A DNA stretch of 64,000 nucleotides from Branchinecta lynchi (GCA_023053575.1 JAKZAP010000018.1:6572001-6636000), one strand, 5' to 3'; shown: positions 44,601 to 59,600, numbered from the stretch's first letter. Numbers and translations: made by a program. The notes: a model not told the origin generated them from the letters alone.

Positions 44601-47600
44601 TTTAATTGCCAAGTCTGAGAACTTTAGATATACACTGAGGCAGTTTTGTGCCAAGTACTTCTATTGTTCTTTGTTGTACTAGTACTTCTCTCCCTTAAGT
44701 ACTTCAATTGTTTACTAAGTACGAGTATCAAGTACTTCTGAATTTTTTTACTTAAGTAGCGTACAACTAATCGAAATTTTTTACTTAAGTACTTTTACTT
44801 AAGTATTTCCCAACACTGCACTGAGGCACGCTTGAAAAAACAACAAGCTCATCCGTACAAGTACAGCAAACGTCACCTTTTATTTTATGTCTGTCTCGGA
44901 TCCAGAGCTGGATCTGGATGTCTTAAGTTATGTCTGGTTTTGGCAATGGCCAATGATAAAGGTTACGATCGCGAGAAGCAAAGGCTGCAGATTGGTTTCG
45001 GGTTGAAATGTCCAGGTCTGCACATTGCAATAGTTGCGTTTTTGCAGATACCATGGTCTAAAGTTGTTTTTGCAGTTATCGTGGTATCTCATACCACGGT
45101 CAAAAGGATTTTTTGCAATTATCGTGGTATCTGGCCAGTTATCGTGGTATCAGCTATTCAGATACTACGGTCCGACCGTGGTAACAGGTCGTGGTATCTG
45201 AAAAGTCATCTCACTTTCATCAAATTATGTCAGATTGGTGAGAAAGAAGTTTAGCACTAAGTGATGTAACTGGATATCTGTTTTTCTTTTGGGATGACTT
45301 TGAAAAGTGCAATTTCGGCAATGGTCGTTTTTGCAGAGCATCGTGTATCAGATACCACGATAACTGCAAAAACGATTAATTGCAGATCCAGTTACCGTGG
45401 TAACAGATACCATGGTATCAGCAAAAACGCAACTAATGATATCTGGATATCTTGATTCAAAATACCGGAGCTGCTGCGAGTCCAGCAAATCCGAGTCCGA
45501 GTCCTTGAAAAAGGCGTCTCGAGACGAGTCCAGAATCCGAGTCCACCAGTTCTGCAAAATACACTGATTCCGCTTAAACCCCACCCCTGTGTATCATGAC
45601 ACCAACATCTCCCAGGCGAAAGTCCTATTCACACTGAAAATACCCGCTGGGGTTCATAACTGTGATTTTTAATTCCCTTTCATGATAAATGAATCATCAT
45701 TTGATCATTAGCAATGCAATATCTGTCACAAGCTGCGTTTTTGCAGATACATCTTAGCTAAAATCTTAATATGGGTTTAAGGGGAAATTTTCTGCCGTTG
45801 GGATCAAGAAGGAAATACCTGGGGAGGGAGCGTGCGGTAGATGGTCTTTACTCGTGCCCTATGTGTGGGGAGCCGGAAGAGAGTGTGGACCACTTCATGT
45901 CATATTGCCAGGAACTCGATGACTTAAGGTTGGAGCAGCTCCAGAGACAGACAGGCGATGAGGAGTGGCTAAATGGTCTGATGGGGGTCGATCATTTACT
46001 ACTATTAAAAACCTGGCAGTGTTTGTCCAGGTGGGGCTGAGACATCTTTGTTCTTTTAAAGTGTTTAACTGTTTAGTTAGTTTTCTTTGTTTTGTATTCA
46101 GAAAGTGTGTTGAATCTGTAGTTAGTATTTGATTTGCATAATATTTTTGTACCATGGCCCGTTGGGCTTTCCATGTACAATACATACATCCATACATGGT
46201 ATCTTATACCACGGTAATTTGATTTGTATTTAGCCTTTTTGTAGTTACTGTGGTATCTGATACTAAGGTTGCTTTGCAAAAACGAGAAATCCCAAATTTG
46301 TGCTTTTCGAAGTGATCTCAAAAGAAATACTAATATCCACCCATTATAGACACAGCACTAGATCCACATAATGTCGTTCGACGAACTGGCGTGTCCACAT
46401 AACGTTCTCGACAAGTTGGAGTCTCCAACTCTTGCCTACTAAAGCACCAGTACGATAACCGTCATAAATGGAAGATCCGAAGTCAAAGAGTAGCTTCAGA
46501 GAGATCTCGTTTTTCTCCACCTTATTCAGTTTTGAATTCATGGCAAATTTGATTTCCTAAAATTGATTCTACAAAATCCCTTCAAAGTATAAAAAAACAG
46601 CTGTCCCAAATTCTCATTAACAAGTTTAAGAATGGATAATTAACAGTTAGAGATTGGTTGTATTTCATGTTTATTTATGTGTTTTCCTCTAGTGATACTT
46701 GTTTTCAGTCACCCTTCCCTCATTTTTGTTGTTGTTTTTGTTTGGATTTATTTCGCTTCGTGTTGGCGATGTCGTGCGGTGATCTTTTTACTCAGCGTTG
46801 GGTCGATTTCGTTTTATTGATTTTCTTTTATGGAAGGGTCTGAACCATTCGATCTTTTTGTTCTCTCCGGTTCAAACCCTGAAATAATTGTAAGTGCAGA
46901 GTATAGTATTGTTAATGTTTATGTATTATATAAAGTAAGAATAAAAAAACCTTGAACCACGTAGTGTCGGTTTTTCTTGTCCATATAGTGTCGGGAGATT
47001 TGTCCATGTAGCGTCGGGTTTTGTCCACTTTCTGACGTGTCTGGATAGGGGCACGCACCTATTCAACGTAAAGTTTTTGTGGCTCGAAAAGGGTGTTTCC
47101 GCCGTCGTTTGTGTGGCCCACAGGCGTGTTTCGGCGACCAACAAGATTTTTGTGGCTTTGAATCCGACAAACAACTGTAAAGATTATCTTTCATTTTGTT
47201 GTTCGAATGAAATAGAAAACCGTGATTTTCGGTTTTTTTTATTGATCAGCTAATTATCCCTCTAGGATGATGTGCGAGGGATGAATATTAAATTCGGATA
47301 TTTCGGTTGCACTTCCGGCAAACCGTCCTCAGCGAAAAACAAGCAACTAAATCATAAAATCCAACACAATACCAACCGAAAAGTGATGCGGAACCAACAA
47401 AACATACAACGATATGTAACTTAAAACCAGAAAGAACGATGCTGACTGAAACGACAAAAAAAAAAAATCACGGTTTTCTATTTCTTTCGTAATGAATGGT
47501 CAGCTTGGCTTCAAACCTTATATTTGTTGTTCGAATTTGGGGGGAAATTCAAATTTAGCGGCATAGAAAAGTCTAAATAATAAAATTAACTACTTTATAA

Positions 47601-50600
47601 AGAATACAGACATAAAACTTAGGATCCCTTTTGCACAGAATCGTAAGAACGTAAGCCTGAAGTTCTATATACTGAGATTTTATAGTATTTTTTTCACTTT
47701 GCAGTTAAGATACGCGCTTTGTTATGGGCACATAACCGCCAAAAAACGGACAAAACTGCGTTTCAGCTAGTTTCGTTTCAACTACAGCACCTTCTGCGCT
47801 CCTTCTATACTATTTCGTTCTGGTGTCACTCATGTTCTGCGAAAGAAGGAGATAAAAAAGATGAGATCATGTTATTTTAAATATGCAAAGCACCTGCTCC
47901 ACTTATCGAAATTGTGCCATAACCATACTTTGACGGAGAAGTCCAAAATTCAAGATGCAAGTGTTACCCTTTTGGATGTTTCTTCGCCGCTATAAAAAAT
48001 CATTGACAACAGAACCCAACCAGCGCACGACCTTCTACACTGCTTCCTGGCCGACGATTGAAATTAAGTGTCTTTTTGTGTATGTTTATGTGTTTTACTT
48101 ATTTTCTTCATTTACTCCGCTTTCTGAAAACGGCGGGTTATAAATAAATTACTTACTCACTTACTTGTGGGTCGACTGTGTGGCACACAATCGTTCCGAG
48201 AAAAAGACAGTCGGCCACAGCCCTGCCCACGGAAAAACACCTTTGTTGGTACTACAGTAGAGGTATGTTTATGTGAACATCTGCTAACAGTGAACGATCG
48301 CCGAAGAAAAAACTAAAACCCAAACCAGGCATTTTGTCCTAAAAACACTAGTAATAATCACTCACGCTTTGTCACTTTTTGAATATTTTGGTAATTCATC
48401 TATGAAAGTGAATCAGCTGACACCTGGTTGGCTTTTTGTAATTTAAAAAGTTTGCCGCGAGGAACGCACCTCCAATGGAGAAGATGGCGGTCCGAACCGT
48501 AAGATGCCTTCAAAAGAGGAAGGACCTTTTTAATAAATTCAAAATCAAAGAAAGTTAATTGAATTTCTGCTCCAAGTTTATGCCAGAATAACCCTGAAAT
48601 AGTTGGCTGTTTGCTGATATCAAGTTTGTTATTTTTCTTTTCCATTTTACTTTTTTATATGCAAGTAAGAAAGCCAAGGTAGTGGAACAGTTAAAAAAGT
48701 GTTCACATAAGCATACCTCTACTGTGCGTATGAAATGCCGAGGGGAGTGGGGAAACGCTTACTTGTACAGCATCAGATGCGGATTTGTTGGCTACATCTC
48801 CCGCCAAAGCTTTTGCAATGGAGGCGTAATAAGTGTTTCTTCGTCCCTGGTCCACTTCGTATGCGGATTTCATCCAGGCAAGACGGGAGCTTTCGATACC
48901 AATTGCCATCTCAGCGAGGAGGAACGAAACAGCCTGAAAGAAACGGCGTCAGCGCAAAAACCGAACGACATTGCAGTGCTATCTATAGGCATTGAGATCC
49001 GTCAACGGGATGAAGCAAAATTGTATCCACACATGGAGCTCCATGATCTTCAGGTTTAATGAATTTTAATTATTTTGCTTGTTGTGTTGTTTCTTTCTTT
49101 TTTCATTTTTTTTTTTACCATACTCCGTCTTTACCTAGACGGGTTATAAATGAAATTTAATTTAATTTTAATTCAGAAAGGCGAGCTAAAAATACAAGCT
49201 CAAAACCAACTGTTATACTGATACATATGAAATTTCCTTCAAACGATAACAAAACAGCACATTCATTTATTTTCTTCAGGCCCTTATAACTGCAGTCTCG
49301 AACTGCTTTGCTATCGCCTGTCACTATTTTCACCCGATTCCGAAACGCCGAAGTTCCTAAATTCCTTCCATGAGCTTAATTAAGGAATCATGGAAGCCAG
49401 ACCATGCCATCATTCACGGCGTCCTGTCTGACTGGGCACTGGCAATTGTCAGCTGACAGGACAAATAAAACGGCACTAAGCGGACAAGGCACTTAAATAA
49501 AACGACATTTCGCTGACAGGGCCGAGACAGGACCAAAGGCGTATTCTTACCGTTCCCCGAGGACTCCTCAGGGAATCGAAGGGAACGGTGAGAACAGAGG
49601 AGTCACCCTACGCGGACTCCGCCTAGGAAAACAAAGAGAACACAGGTAATGCTACTACAATGGATTTTGTTCGAACAAAAATTATGCAGTCTACGAAATT
49701 AGTCTGGATCCACTTTATTTTTTGTTTTGTTTATCCTGATTGTTTTTAATTATTAACACCCGTAAAAATTGACCCCCCTCCGAATCTGAAAGGGAGTCCT
49801 TTATGATGATGGTGATGATAATCGGAGCATTTCCCGTCCGTGGGGACTCGCGAGAATTCGGGGAGTGAGTTCCCGGTACAAACAAAAACGCGGGGACTCC
49901 TCAAGTGGAGTCCTCAGGGAACGGCGAGAATATGCCCCAAGACAAGGATAAATCGAACGCGGCTTTAATAACCTTGAAGCGGCAATTGGTCGACGTACAT
50001 TGGAGGCCTTAATTAGGTGATTATTAGTTGCGTTTTTGCAAATACTATGGTATCTGATACCAAAGTCTAAAGTAGTTTATATACCACGGTCAAAAGGCGT
50101 TTTTGCAATCGTGGTATCTGGCAGGTTACCGTGGTTACTGGTCGTGCTATCTGAAAAAGCCATCTCAATTTCATCGTGAACAACAATAGAGCCTAGAATT
50201 TTGTCAAAATGGTGGGAAAGAAGTTTGGCACCTTCTGGATATCGGTTTTTCTTTTGGGATAACTCCAAAAATCAGATACCATGGTATCTGCAAAAACGCA
50301 ACTATTTTAGCGGATGTCTTTCTTTAAACGTTAACTTAAAGCACAAGTCGCCAGAAGACACGACTTGATATTAGGAGATGTGCGATGTTGCTATTTCCCG
50401 CTGAATGTGTCAATAGTGTTAATAAAGTATTCAGAGTATATTAAGACTGTGTTAGTGTGTATATACTCAAGTAAGATCGTTCAATTTTTTTTTGTTTTGT
50501 TTTGTTGCATGAGGCCTGATGGCTTTAATGTGCAAATAAATCATTCATTCGTTCATTTATTGTTGTAAAGATCCTGAAAGGGTCTATAACCGATAAAAGA

Positions 50601-53600
50601 GCCCTTTCTCATTTCACTTTTGCTTTCTGCGTTTCACTAGACCTTACCTGATGCTTGAAGATTTGAACTCCGAATGCTTTTCTCTCCATGGCATATTTGG
50701 TAGCCTCGTCAAAAGCTCGCTGAGCCAGGCCAACAGCACCTGCTGCCACCTATAATAGAGAGGGGATGGTACTGAAAAACAGCAGAACTTCAGCAAATGT
50801 GAATATATTTCATCTAACCAAGAACAAATAATCTACGAGAACCCCCGTCTCCCTATATCTGTAATACGTCCATGCGAAGTCGAATATATTCTGATACTTA
50901 TTTATTATTTATTTTCTTACCCACTAATAACTAAAGGTAAATAGCGGAGTAAACTCATGAACAAAGAAAAAAAAAGAGAAAAGAAAAATATCTACGAAAA
51001 ATAAGCACATTCAAGACCGTGAAACGCTGGCAGTGGCTTGCGTTGATATCAGAAAGCTTTCTGCTCTATACGGCAACTTTCGCGATAACATTATTCATCC
51101 CAAATTTAGACATAATCTTCCTATTACGGTACCAAGGAGGGACGAAAAGAAGGAATTTACAAAACCGAAAATACTGGACACGCAAAGAAGAGATATCTTT
51201 CTTTTTTAACAGAGGGTACAGAAACCAGAAAGGTATAAAACTGAATGATAATACTCTTTCAAACAAATTTGGAGCTAAGATAACGTGTTGTCCCCAGATG
51301 ACCCATCTATTCCCCCCTCCCCTCCCGTCTTCCGTGCGTCGGTCCGAGAGGAATACTGGCAATATGTTTTCCCCATATCCCGCTAATTCTTCTACCCAAT
51401 TTTTACGTAGTTTCATTCCATCATTTATTTCTGGTAATTTCTTGTAAGTGTATTAGTTAATTTGTTTCTTGTGTGTCTGTGTATTTTGTAAATCTGTATT
51501 CCTTTTCTAGCTTTTAGCTATTCGGATTAAACTTGATTGATTGATTGAATGATCGAAAACAAACAATATAGTTTAGATAAAGCTTTACGATTATATTTAT
51601 ATTGTATATAAATATACTCTGCCCGATGCAAAGGAGAGGAAGAGGAGCTACGTAGAACATCATCATTTGTTATCTCTACAATCAGCTATATCGCAGTGAA
51701 CTCCAAGAAGGATAGGAACGCCGTCTGAGACGTCCTTTACAGCTGATTGGTTGTCTACCATTGCGACGTCACGTAAACTCGCTGCAGATCGGGTTCTCCA
51801 CCCCTGCAGGCATCCTACGGTTTTTCATGCAGCGGCGAAGATGGAAATAGACGGGTATCAACTCAAACCTCACAGCAAGTACTTCTAGCTCCGCTCAGTT
51901 TATCGGGATATCCATACTAGCTGCATGGGACCAAAGACGGAGGTTCTATTATTTATTTGTTCTTGATCTAACTGAAGTCCCTAATTCTCTAATCTCACTC
52001 TATTCCCCTCGATGCATGACTGCATGCGATGCTAGGCTTGTACATTAATTTAAAGATGGTCTCAAAATACACTGTTTCTGCTAAATCCAACTTTAACTTC
52101 TGTTTCCTGACACCTGTAAATTTCCTCTCCCGGAAATATCATAATATCAGGAAAAAACTGAGATGACATTCACTTCCTTCAATCGTTAATTGCACTTGTT
52201 ACTCATTTCGAGTGATTAAAGGACACCGGAACAATGAATCCATACTTGAACACACCACGGAGAATGCACTTACAGACATGGCCACGCATTCTTCTCCTGA
52301 GCGTGACGTTTTCAAATTAGGGATGTTCGTTTCTGGAGGTTTCTCAGGCAGACTCCAAGACAAAAAGCGCTATTCATTCAAATCTTGTACAGCGCTGGCC
52401 GGATCGTATTGGAATTTCTTCTAGACATACGTTTGGGCTTAACTGGTTAAAAAGTATTCTAGAAGAAGGGTTGATTGGAGACATTTGTTCATTTCTAAAA
52501 TTGGTCGGTACTGAAATAAGGACAGATGCAAAATGGAGCAAAAATCATAGCTCGGAAACTCTATTTCGTATTTGGATTGGGTTTTCTGCAGACAATGTTA
52601 ACGGAAGTCATACATGATACTTGGTAGTCTTAATTCAGGTGTCCTTTAAGTGACGTCGGAATACTTAAATCCCCATGGCATAAGTTTAAGTTTTACATAC
52701 GAACTTGTAAACAATTAATGCTTGCTAACATTTTGGGTGTCTTCTTTCATTTTTGTTTTGTGTCTTCATCGAAAAGAGTTGCTATTCAGGACAGGAATGT
52801 TCGGTATCTAAAATCTTGTCTGGCCATAATGGTGACCCACAAAAGATGGAAGATCCAAGTGAAGCAAAAGCAGAAGATCAGATTTGGATTGGGACTTGTC
52901 CGAACCTTCTGCACTTGAATTAACATCACGCCCTGTCACCCTACGATATCCTGCATCAGTTCTTCGACAGCCAAATATCAGGGAGTCTCCGATTGTGTTT
53001 TCTGTTCGTATTTATTTGCGTTCCAACTTGTTCAAGGTGTGCTGGAATTTTTCGTTTTATGTTTTAGTTCGTGGATCTTTATCCAACATCTTGCCACTCG
53101 GCTGTTTTTTTTCACAGTCGGGTAAATTTTTTTTTTTTTTTAATTAGAATCCTGTATAATGTTAGAAGTTTGATAATAGATAATACACGTATACGCATCC
53201 TTGTGTCAAACGCCAGAGGCGTCACTATGGTGGGAGGGAGGGGGGGGGGGACTCTCCCCCCTAAAGGTCTTGAGAAAGTGGTTTCGTCGGGCGAAGCGCC
53301 GGCAAACACAGAAGAAATAAAACTTTTATGCTTTTGTCAGGCGTCGGTCGACTCGTCGGCACATCGGGTTCTTTTTATACGCAAGAAATGAAATCCTGCA
53401 AACATTTGTCGGGCAAAACTCGAATTCCGCAAGCTTTTGTCATGCCTCGGTACGCTCGTATGCAGATCGGGTTATTTTTATACATAAGAAATCCAGAAGA
53501 AATACATTCTTCATGTTTTTGTCGGGCGTCGGTTGACTCGTTGGCCCACCTGGTTCTTTTTACACGCAAGAAATGAAATCCTGCAAACATTTGTTGGTCA

Positions 53601-56600
53601 AAGCACTGAAGAAATCGAATTTAGTATGCTTATGTCGTGCTTCAGTATTGCCGTCGGCAAATGGTTTTCTCGGGGCTCACATCAGGCTCTTTTTACAAAA
53701 AAAAAAAAAAAAAAAAAATCAAATTCTGTAAATTTTTATCGGGCGCATGCGAAAAGTTCAAGTCTCGTCGGTAGATCGCACAACGTAAAAATTAAAGTTC
53801 TTTACTGTCTTGTCGGGCAAAAAACAAAGAAATCGAATTCTGAATGCTTTTTGTCGGGCGTCGGTATTCTTGTAGACACGTTGGACCTTTTTATACGTAA
53901 GAAATCAAATTCTGCAAACATTTGTCTGGCCTAAATTTTTCAGGAAAAAATACTGACTTAAAAAATTTTCGCATGCGTTGCTTAGTTCAATTTGTTCTGG
54001 GTAGCCTACAGTCGTTGGAAGCTTCGCTTTTTAGCGAAAGCTGAAACGAAAAGCCGAACAAGTGAATTTAAATGTATGAATTTACATCAAAGGAACAATA
54101 TCAACTGATACACTACAGATAGTTTTTTACCGGAGATTTCGCAGGCGGCGCATTTTGTAGTATTCTCTATTTGGAAGAACGGTGCATCATTGAGTTTTGT
54201 TTTAGGACAGAAATTCTTGGGGTTTCAAACACGTTAAAAGCCGGAAATTGCACGGTACTATAGTTAAATTTTTCCGGAAAAAGGAAAGGCAGTGCAGTCG
54301 TCGGAAGCTTCGCTTTTAAGCGAAAGCTAAAATGAAAAACCGAATATGTGAACTTTGAATATACCAAAATATAACAAAGAAATAATCTCAACTGATGAAT
54401 TACAGTTAGTTTACACACAAATTTTGCCTGCGGCGCATTTTCTAGTATTCTTTATTTGGAAGAACTGTCATTTGGTTGTCGTTTTAGGATTGAAATTCGT
54501 GGGGGTCGTTAAAAGCTAGAATGGTAGGTATAGCTAAACTATTCCGGAAAAATAGGCAGATTAAAAAAATTTCGCCAGCACCGCTTAGTTTACTTATTCT
54601 TGATGCAGTCGTTGGAAGCTTCGCTTTTTAACGAAAGCTAAAATGAAAAGCCAAATGTATGAACTTAAAATACAAAATTACAGCAGAGGAATAATCTCAG
54701 ATGATGCATTACAGTTAGTTTTAGCCCGGTTCTGTTCTGTGCTCGCGGGAAACGTACGCCATTGCCGCGAAGCGGCAACGGCGTTTTTTGTCGGCACATC
54801 TTTGGGTCCGTCGGCACATCTTTGGGTCCGTCGGCACAAACCAGACGTCCCCCCCCAAAGGTAAAAGGCTAGTGACGCCCCTGTCAAACGCTATGATGAT
54901 AAATATGTTACGACCCTTTTAAGTGTTACGTTTCCCTAAAAGATAGCGAATGGGTTGAGGGGAAAAAAGTAGAAACTAGAAAGCCTTTAGTAAACTTGGT
55001 GAAGTTTCCCCAATTTTATAATTTTCAGTTTATTTTATGTCTTTCACTTTCTGTTCTGTCCTAGAGAAAAGCTCTACAAGTTCAGATGCGTCAGTTTCAC
55101 CTAATTTGGATACGTGATTCTTACTCAAGTTCATTTCTACTTTACGAGACAAAAAACTGATATAAAAAAAGAGAGAAACTACTTACCGGTGGGCGGGTCT
55201 TGTCAAAGGCACCCATCGCAATCTTGAATCCAGCTCCTTCTCCAATCAGAACATTTTCTTTTGGGACGACGACATCTTCAAATGTGATGCCACGTGTGTC
55301 AGATGCCCGCTGACCCATATTTTGTTCCTACCATAAAACGGAAGACTTACAAATGACTTGTGTTCTTAACGGAACCGTCGCATCTTTGTTAGCTGCGTTC
55401 TTTGTCACGGGAGTTCTCACCGGTGTTCTCCAGCTTATAAGCCGTTTTTGCATCCACCGGTGACTATTGACCACTCTTACAACCCGTTTTTGAACTAACT
55501 GGTGTTCGGTTTTATCTCACCGGTGCGGACTAACCGGCTTTACCGATGTTAGCCAATTTTCAATCGACGTGGTTTCACTAGAGGCAGCCCTGAGTAAAAC
55601 GAACGCAGCTATTACTGATTATCTATCGTCTCTAACCGTCCCATCTATTCTCATTTACGAGATTTCGAGCTTCCTCTGCAATGTTCGCAGTGACAGCACC
55701 GCAACACTGCAGTGACGAACATTAAAAAATGCGTGGGATACAGATATACCGTGGAAAAACACCCGATGTAACAGGCTGGGGCGGAGTTGGTAGCGTTTAG
55801 TTGGAACACACCCTGTTACATGTACGGGGGGAGGAGTACTTCAAGGGAGGAGCCCTAGAAGTACTTCAAGTACCACCTAAGTAAAATCGAAGTACTTGGG
55901 TTGAACTTTCCTGGTGTTCTACTGAAAGTAAAATAACTAGCTATTTCAAGCCTCAAGCACCATTAAACTTTCAAGCACTGTCTCTATTACATTCTGCTAA
56001 GATAACACCGATTTGTACATTGAAATGCTTCCTGAGCAGCATTTAGGCCTATACTACAATTAAGGCCTTCAGAAAATAAAATGATGAAACCCTCGTGAAG
56101 TAACCTGCCCCGTTGGTGAGCTACTAGATGGCGGGAGCTCCATTCAAGAGTTGCGTTCTTTGTCACGGTAGTTCTCACCGGTGGTCTCCAGTTTTTCTTA
56201 TAAGCCGTTTTTGCATCCAGCGGCGACTACTAACCGGTCTTATAACCCGTTTTTGAACTAACCAGTGTCCGGTTTTATCTCACCGGTGCGGACTAACCAG
56301 AACCTGCTCGTGAGCCTGCTGCAGCGAGGAGTTAGCCGGTTTTCATCAACTCACAGGTGAACCAAAAGAACGCGTTTTAAGGGAAGAACCGGACACTGGT
56401 GACTAAACACCAGAGACAGCCCGGAGTGCAACGAACGCAGCTAAGGCTGCAACGACTAGGTTCTCTCAACGTGCAGTACTCAAACGTAAGTACATTTGTT
56501 GTCAGGTACTTAATATTTGATGCTCAAGTACAAAATTAGGAAGTACTTGGTAGTAAATACCAAGTACAAATTGATCCGACACTGCCCTGCACTTGTGGGT

Positions 56601-59600
56601 GGGAAGGGTGGAAACAATTTACCTTCCTGCCTGGCATGACACCTGGGGTATCTCTCTCCACAATAAATCCAGTGAAGGCACGGCTGGCTGGAGCTTTGGG
56701 ATCTGCATCAGTACGAGCCAAAACGAAATACCTATGGTGAGAGATAGATCAGTCTTCAAGAGGAACTACGGTTTGCAATTTGAAGATAACCCTTCCGTCC
56801 AAACTTTTCAATCAATCAATCAATCAATTAAGTTTAATCCGAATAGCTAAAAGCTAGAAAAGGAATACAAATTTACAAAATACACAGACACACAAGAAAC
56901 AAATTAACTAATACACTTGCAAGAAATTACCAAAAATAAATGATGGAATGAAACTACGTAAAAATTGGGTAGAAGAATTAGCGGGATATGGGGAAAACTT
57001 ATTGCCAGTATTCCTCTCGGACCGACGCACGGAAGGGGAGGGGGGAATAGATGGGTCATCTGGGGACATCTGGGGACAACACGTTATCTTAGCTCCAAAT
57101 GTGTTTGAAAGAGTATTGAAGTAAACTTCAGCTCACATAACAGCAATCCAACGAAGATCCAACTACCGAATACCAAACAGTAAATGGAAGTCACCCTGGA
57201 TCGATCAAACAATTTACTGGTTTTAAGGCATACACTATTGCCACGGGAAATGGAGGAAATTTAAAATAAGAGAAAACCTAAACGGGTTGTGCCTAAAGAC
57301 AAAGCCTGGATCAATATGCCATTTCGGTGTAGAAGTTAAGAAAACTTAAACGTAAAGGACCCTTGTACTTATTTTGCCTTTTACATTATGTGGAATTGTA
57401 AACTTCAGAAATATCCGCCCTTCGTCTTTTTTTTTTGCACCTACGAGCTTCACCTACGAGCTTCGGTTGATATTTTTCATAAACTACCTCGCCTTCGGCT
57501 GTTCAATGACCGTCTCGGTGTTATTTTTCGATATCAACCTCGATGTCTGAAGGTTAATTTTTAGTATCCTCCATCCTAGCATTCGATCGTCATTCTCGCA
57601 AATTACACAAGACACAACTACACAAATATACATTTCATCTATACGAGCAAATAATGAATATCATTTAAGTTAACTGGAATCAAAATACTGGGTGAAATAA
57701 GGTACAACAGATTTCACATAACGATCAGTCGAGTTTATAGGTGGTATTATGCAGCGTTTACAAGCACAGGAAAACTTGAACAGAATCCGATCTTGGTGAC
57801 AAGATTACGTTTACACGTCAGAGGAAAAAATATAAATTCTTCTAACCAGAAAATCTGACAAAAATAAATTCACTATAGCCAATAAAAAAATGTTTTGAGA
57901 GCATTTATGACATCAGTACTGATGACTGCAGCTCTCAAAAGCTAGTTGGATTTTTTTTGTTTGTCTTTTTACCAGCACGGCCGACGAGATTCCTTTCAAG
58001 CAGACCGGAATTCTTTTCATCATGAAAGAATTCTCGTCCCGCTAGGCATTTTTTCTAGTCGTCTTCACGAACGGAATCCTTTCGAGTCGACAGGAATTCC
58101 TTTACACTCAACGGGATTTCTTGTCCGTGTAAACGCTACATTCGTCTGTGGGAAGCAGCGTCCCTCTGTCTTAGTGGCGTATTCGGCGTGCTACTTGCTA
58201 GGGTCTCAAAACCAGTTATGGCACGATGTGCATTTAAAGCCTTGCCGCTGTAAGCCGAAGAAGCACGAGATCTCGACGTATTCCATCACATGAGTCTCGT
58301 TTTTGTTGCATCTACAGGTCCACTTCTCGGCCGATTCCGGAATGATTCTTTCTACATCCGTTTTTGCACTGCAGCGCTTCCGAGGAAGACGGCAGCGTTT
58401 CTCGAGAATCACGGACTTGCTCACCGACCAAGTCCGTGCATCCCTGCAAGATGCTGCAGCGCTGCCGCTTCAACCAAGAAGAAAGTGAATCCAAAAACGC
58501 ATATTGTGCAAAAAACAAAGAAGTGCAGCGATGTGGCAGCGCTATTGCAACAAAAACGAGGCTCTGAACTGTTTAGAGTTCAAAGAGTTCAAAGTCTCCC
58601 TTGACAGGGAGTGGAGCAAGAAGCCATGGAGACTGGAATGGGATGCCCTGGAGTCCCAGACCAGAGCATAAGTTATCCACGTGGCAATTTCCGAAGAAGC
58701 GATGAGCAATGCTACAGGATGGAAAATCCTTCAATTGCTCCAAGCTGCAATTTAAGGTAAGGTATTTAAGGTTAGGTGAATCTATTGGTGTTTTAACTCG
58801 AAGATCTTAGGTTGACCTATTCTCGGTCGCGTTGAGTGGTGGGGGCATTCTCAGCTCTTCGGAAAAACTCACCAATTGGCTACACCACCATTAGTGATCC
58901 ACATTTTCTGGCCGTTGATAACGTAGCTGTCTCCTTTCTTCTCGGCCCTGGTTTTGATTCCGGCCACATCCGAACCCGCGCCAGGTTCTGTCACACCATA
59001 AGCCTATGCAAGGGGAAAGACAGTCAGGCCACGCTTTTATAATCATTACTGTTTGTACTTTTCATTTTGTATTAGTAACCTTTTTTTTGTTGTATTTTAA
59101 AGACGGCTTGGAGACACCGCTCTGTGTTTATCACCTTCAATCAACCAATTTTATTGTGAAACCAGCAGCACTTGGCTACCACGCGAAGAAATCGCAAAAA
59201 TACTCACGACAAAAATGGTACACGATAAAAGAAATTAAGTATAGCTAGACTGCTTTATGGAATAAGGGTCGAACGACGTTAGGTAAAGCATATGATTGGC
59301 AGAGGAAGAAGTTTGGGTCTTGTCCTAGAGAAGGTGCCATGAAGTCTGGAAGGATGCTCCTGTGGTCTGCCCAAATTCAAAATTTGATGGCTGATGTACC
59401 ACTTCTGGTTCAGTACGGTTTCATTTAGTTCAACGCCGTCGAACTGTTTAATTATACGAACTTGTCTAGAAGGTTTACTGTAGCCCACTTCTTTTTAAGC
59501 ATGTTCCACCCTACTTACCATAGTTCCTACGCATGACGTCACGAATTCTGGCTTTTTGCCTTCAAGGCTGGACCGATTTTTCTATTTTCCAGCAGGATCT

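Larger units (their letters stand above)
53214..54883. mobile_element. 1.67-kb non-autonomous hAT element made of tandem repeats
   Basis: Ends CAGAGGCGTCACTA and TAGTGACGCCCCTG, with a perfect 8-bp duplication TCAAACGC at 53206-53213 and 54884-54891. The interior consists of two unrelated tandem arrays plus a G/C-tract near each end. No transposase. Confidence 0.88.

Noticed and set aside
48682..49059. 125-codon plus-strand frame
   Set aside because: Antisense shadow of the ACADM exon at 48763-48933.
51019..51447. 142-codon open frame and its antisense partner at 51066-51416
   Set aside because: The sequence is a LINE 3' region repeated in inverse at 56812-57125.
53071..53934. Several frames of 80-130 codons in all directions
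   Set aside because: They arise from the ~95-bp tandem repeats of the hAT element at 53214-54883.
58312..58604. Multiple overlapping frames suggesting a coding exon
   Set aside because: Frames conflict on both strands, and no splice pair or family match was found; kept only as a low-interest finding for the Cys-containing frame.
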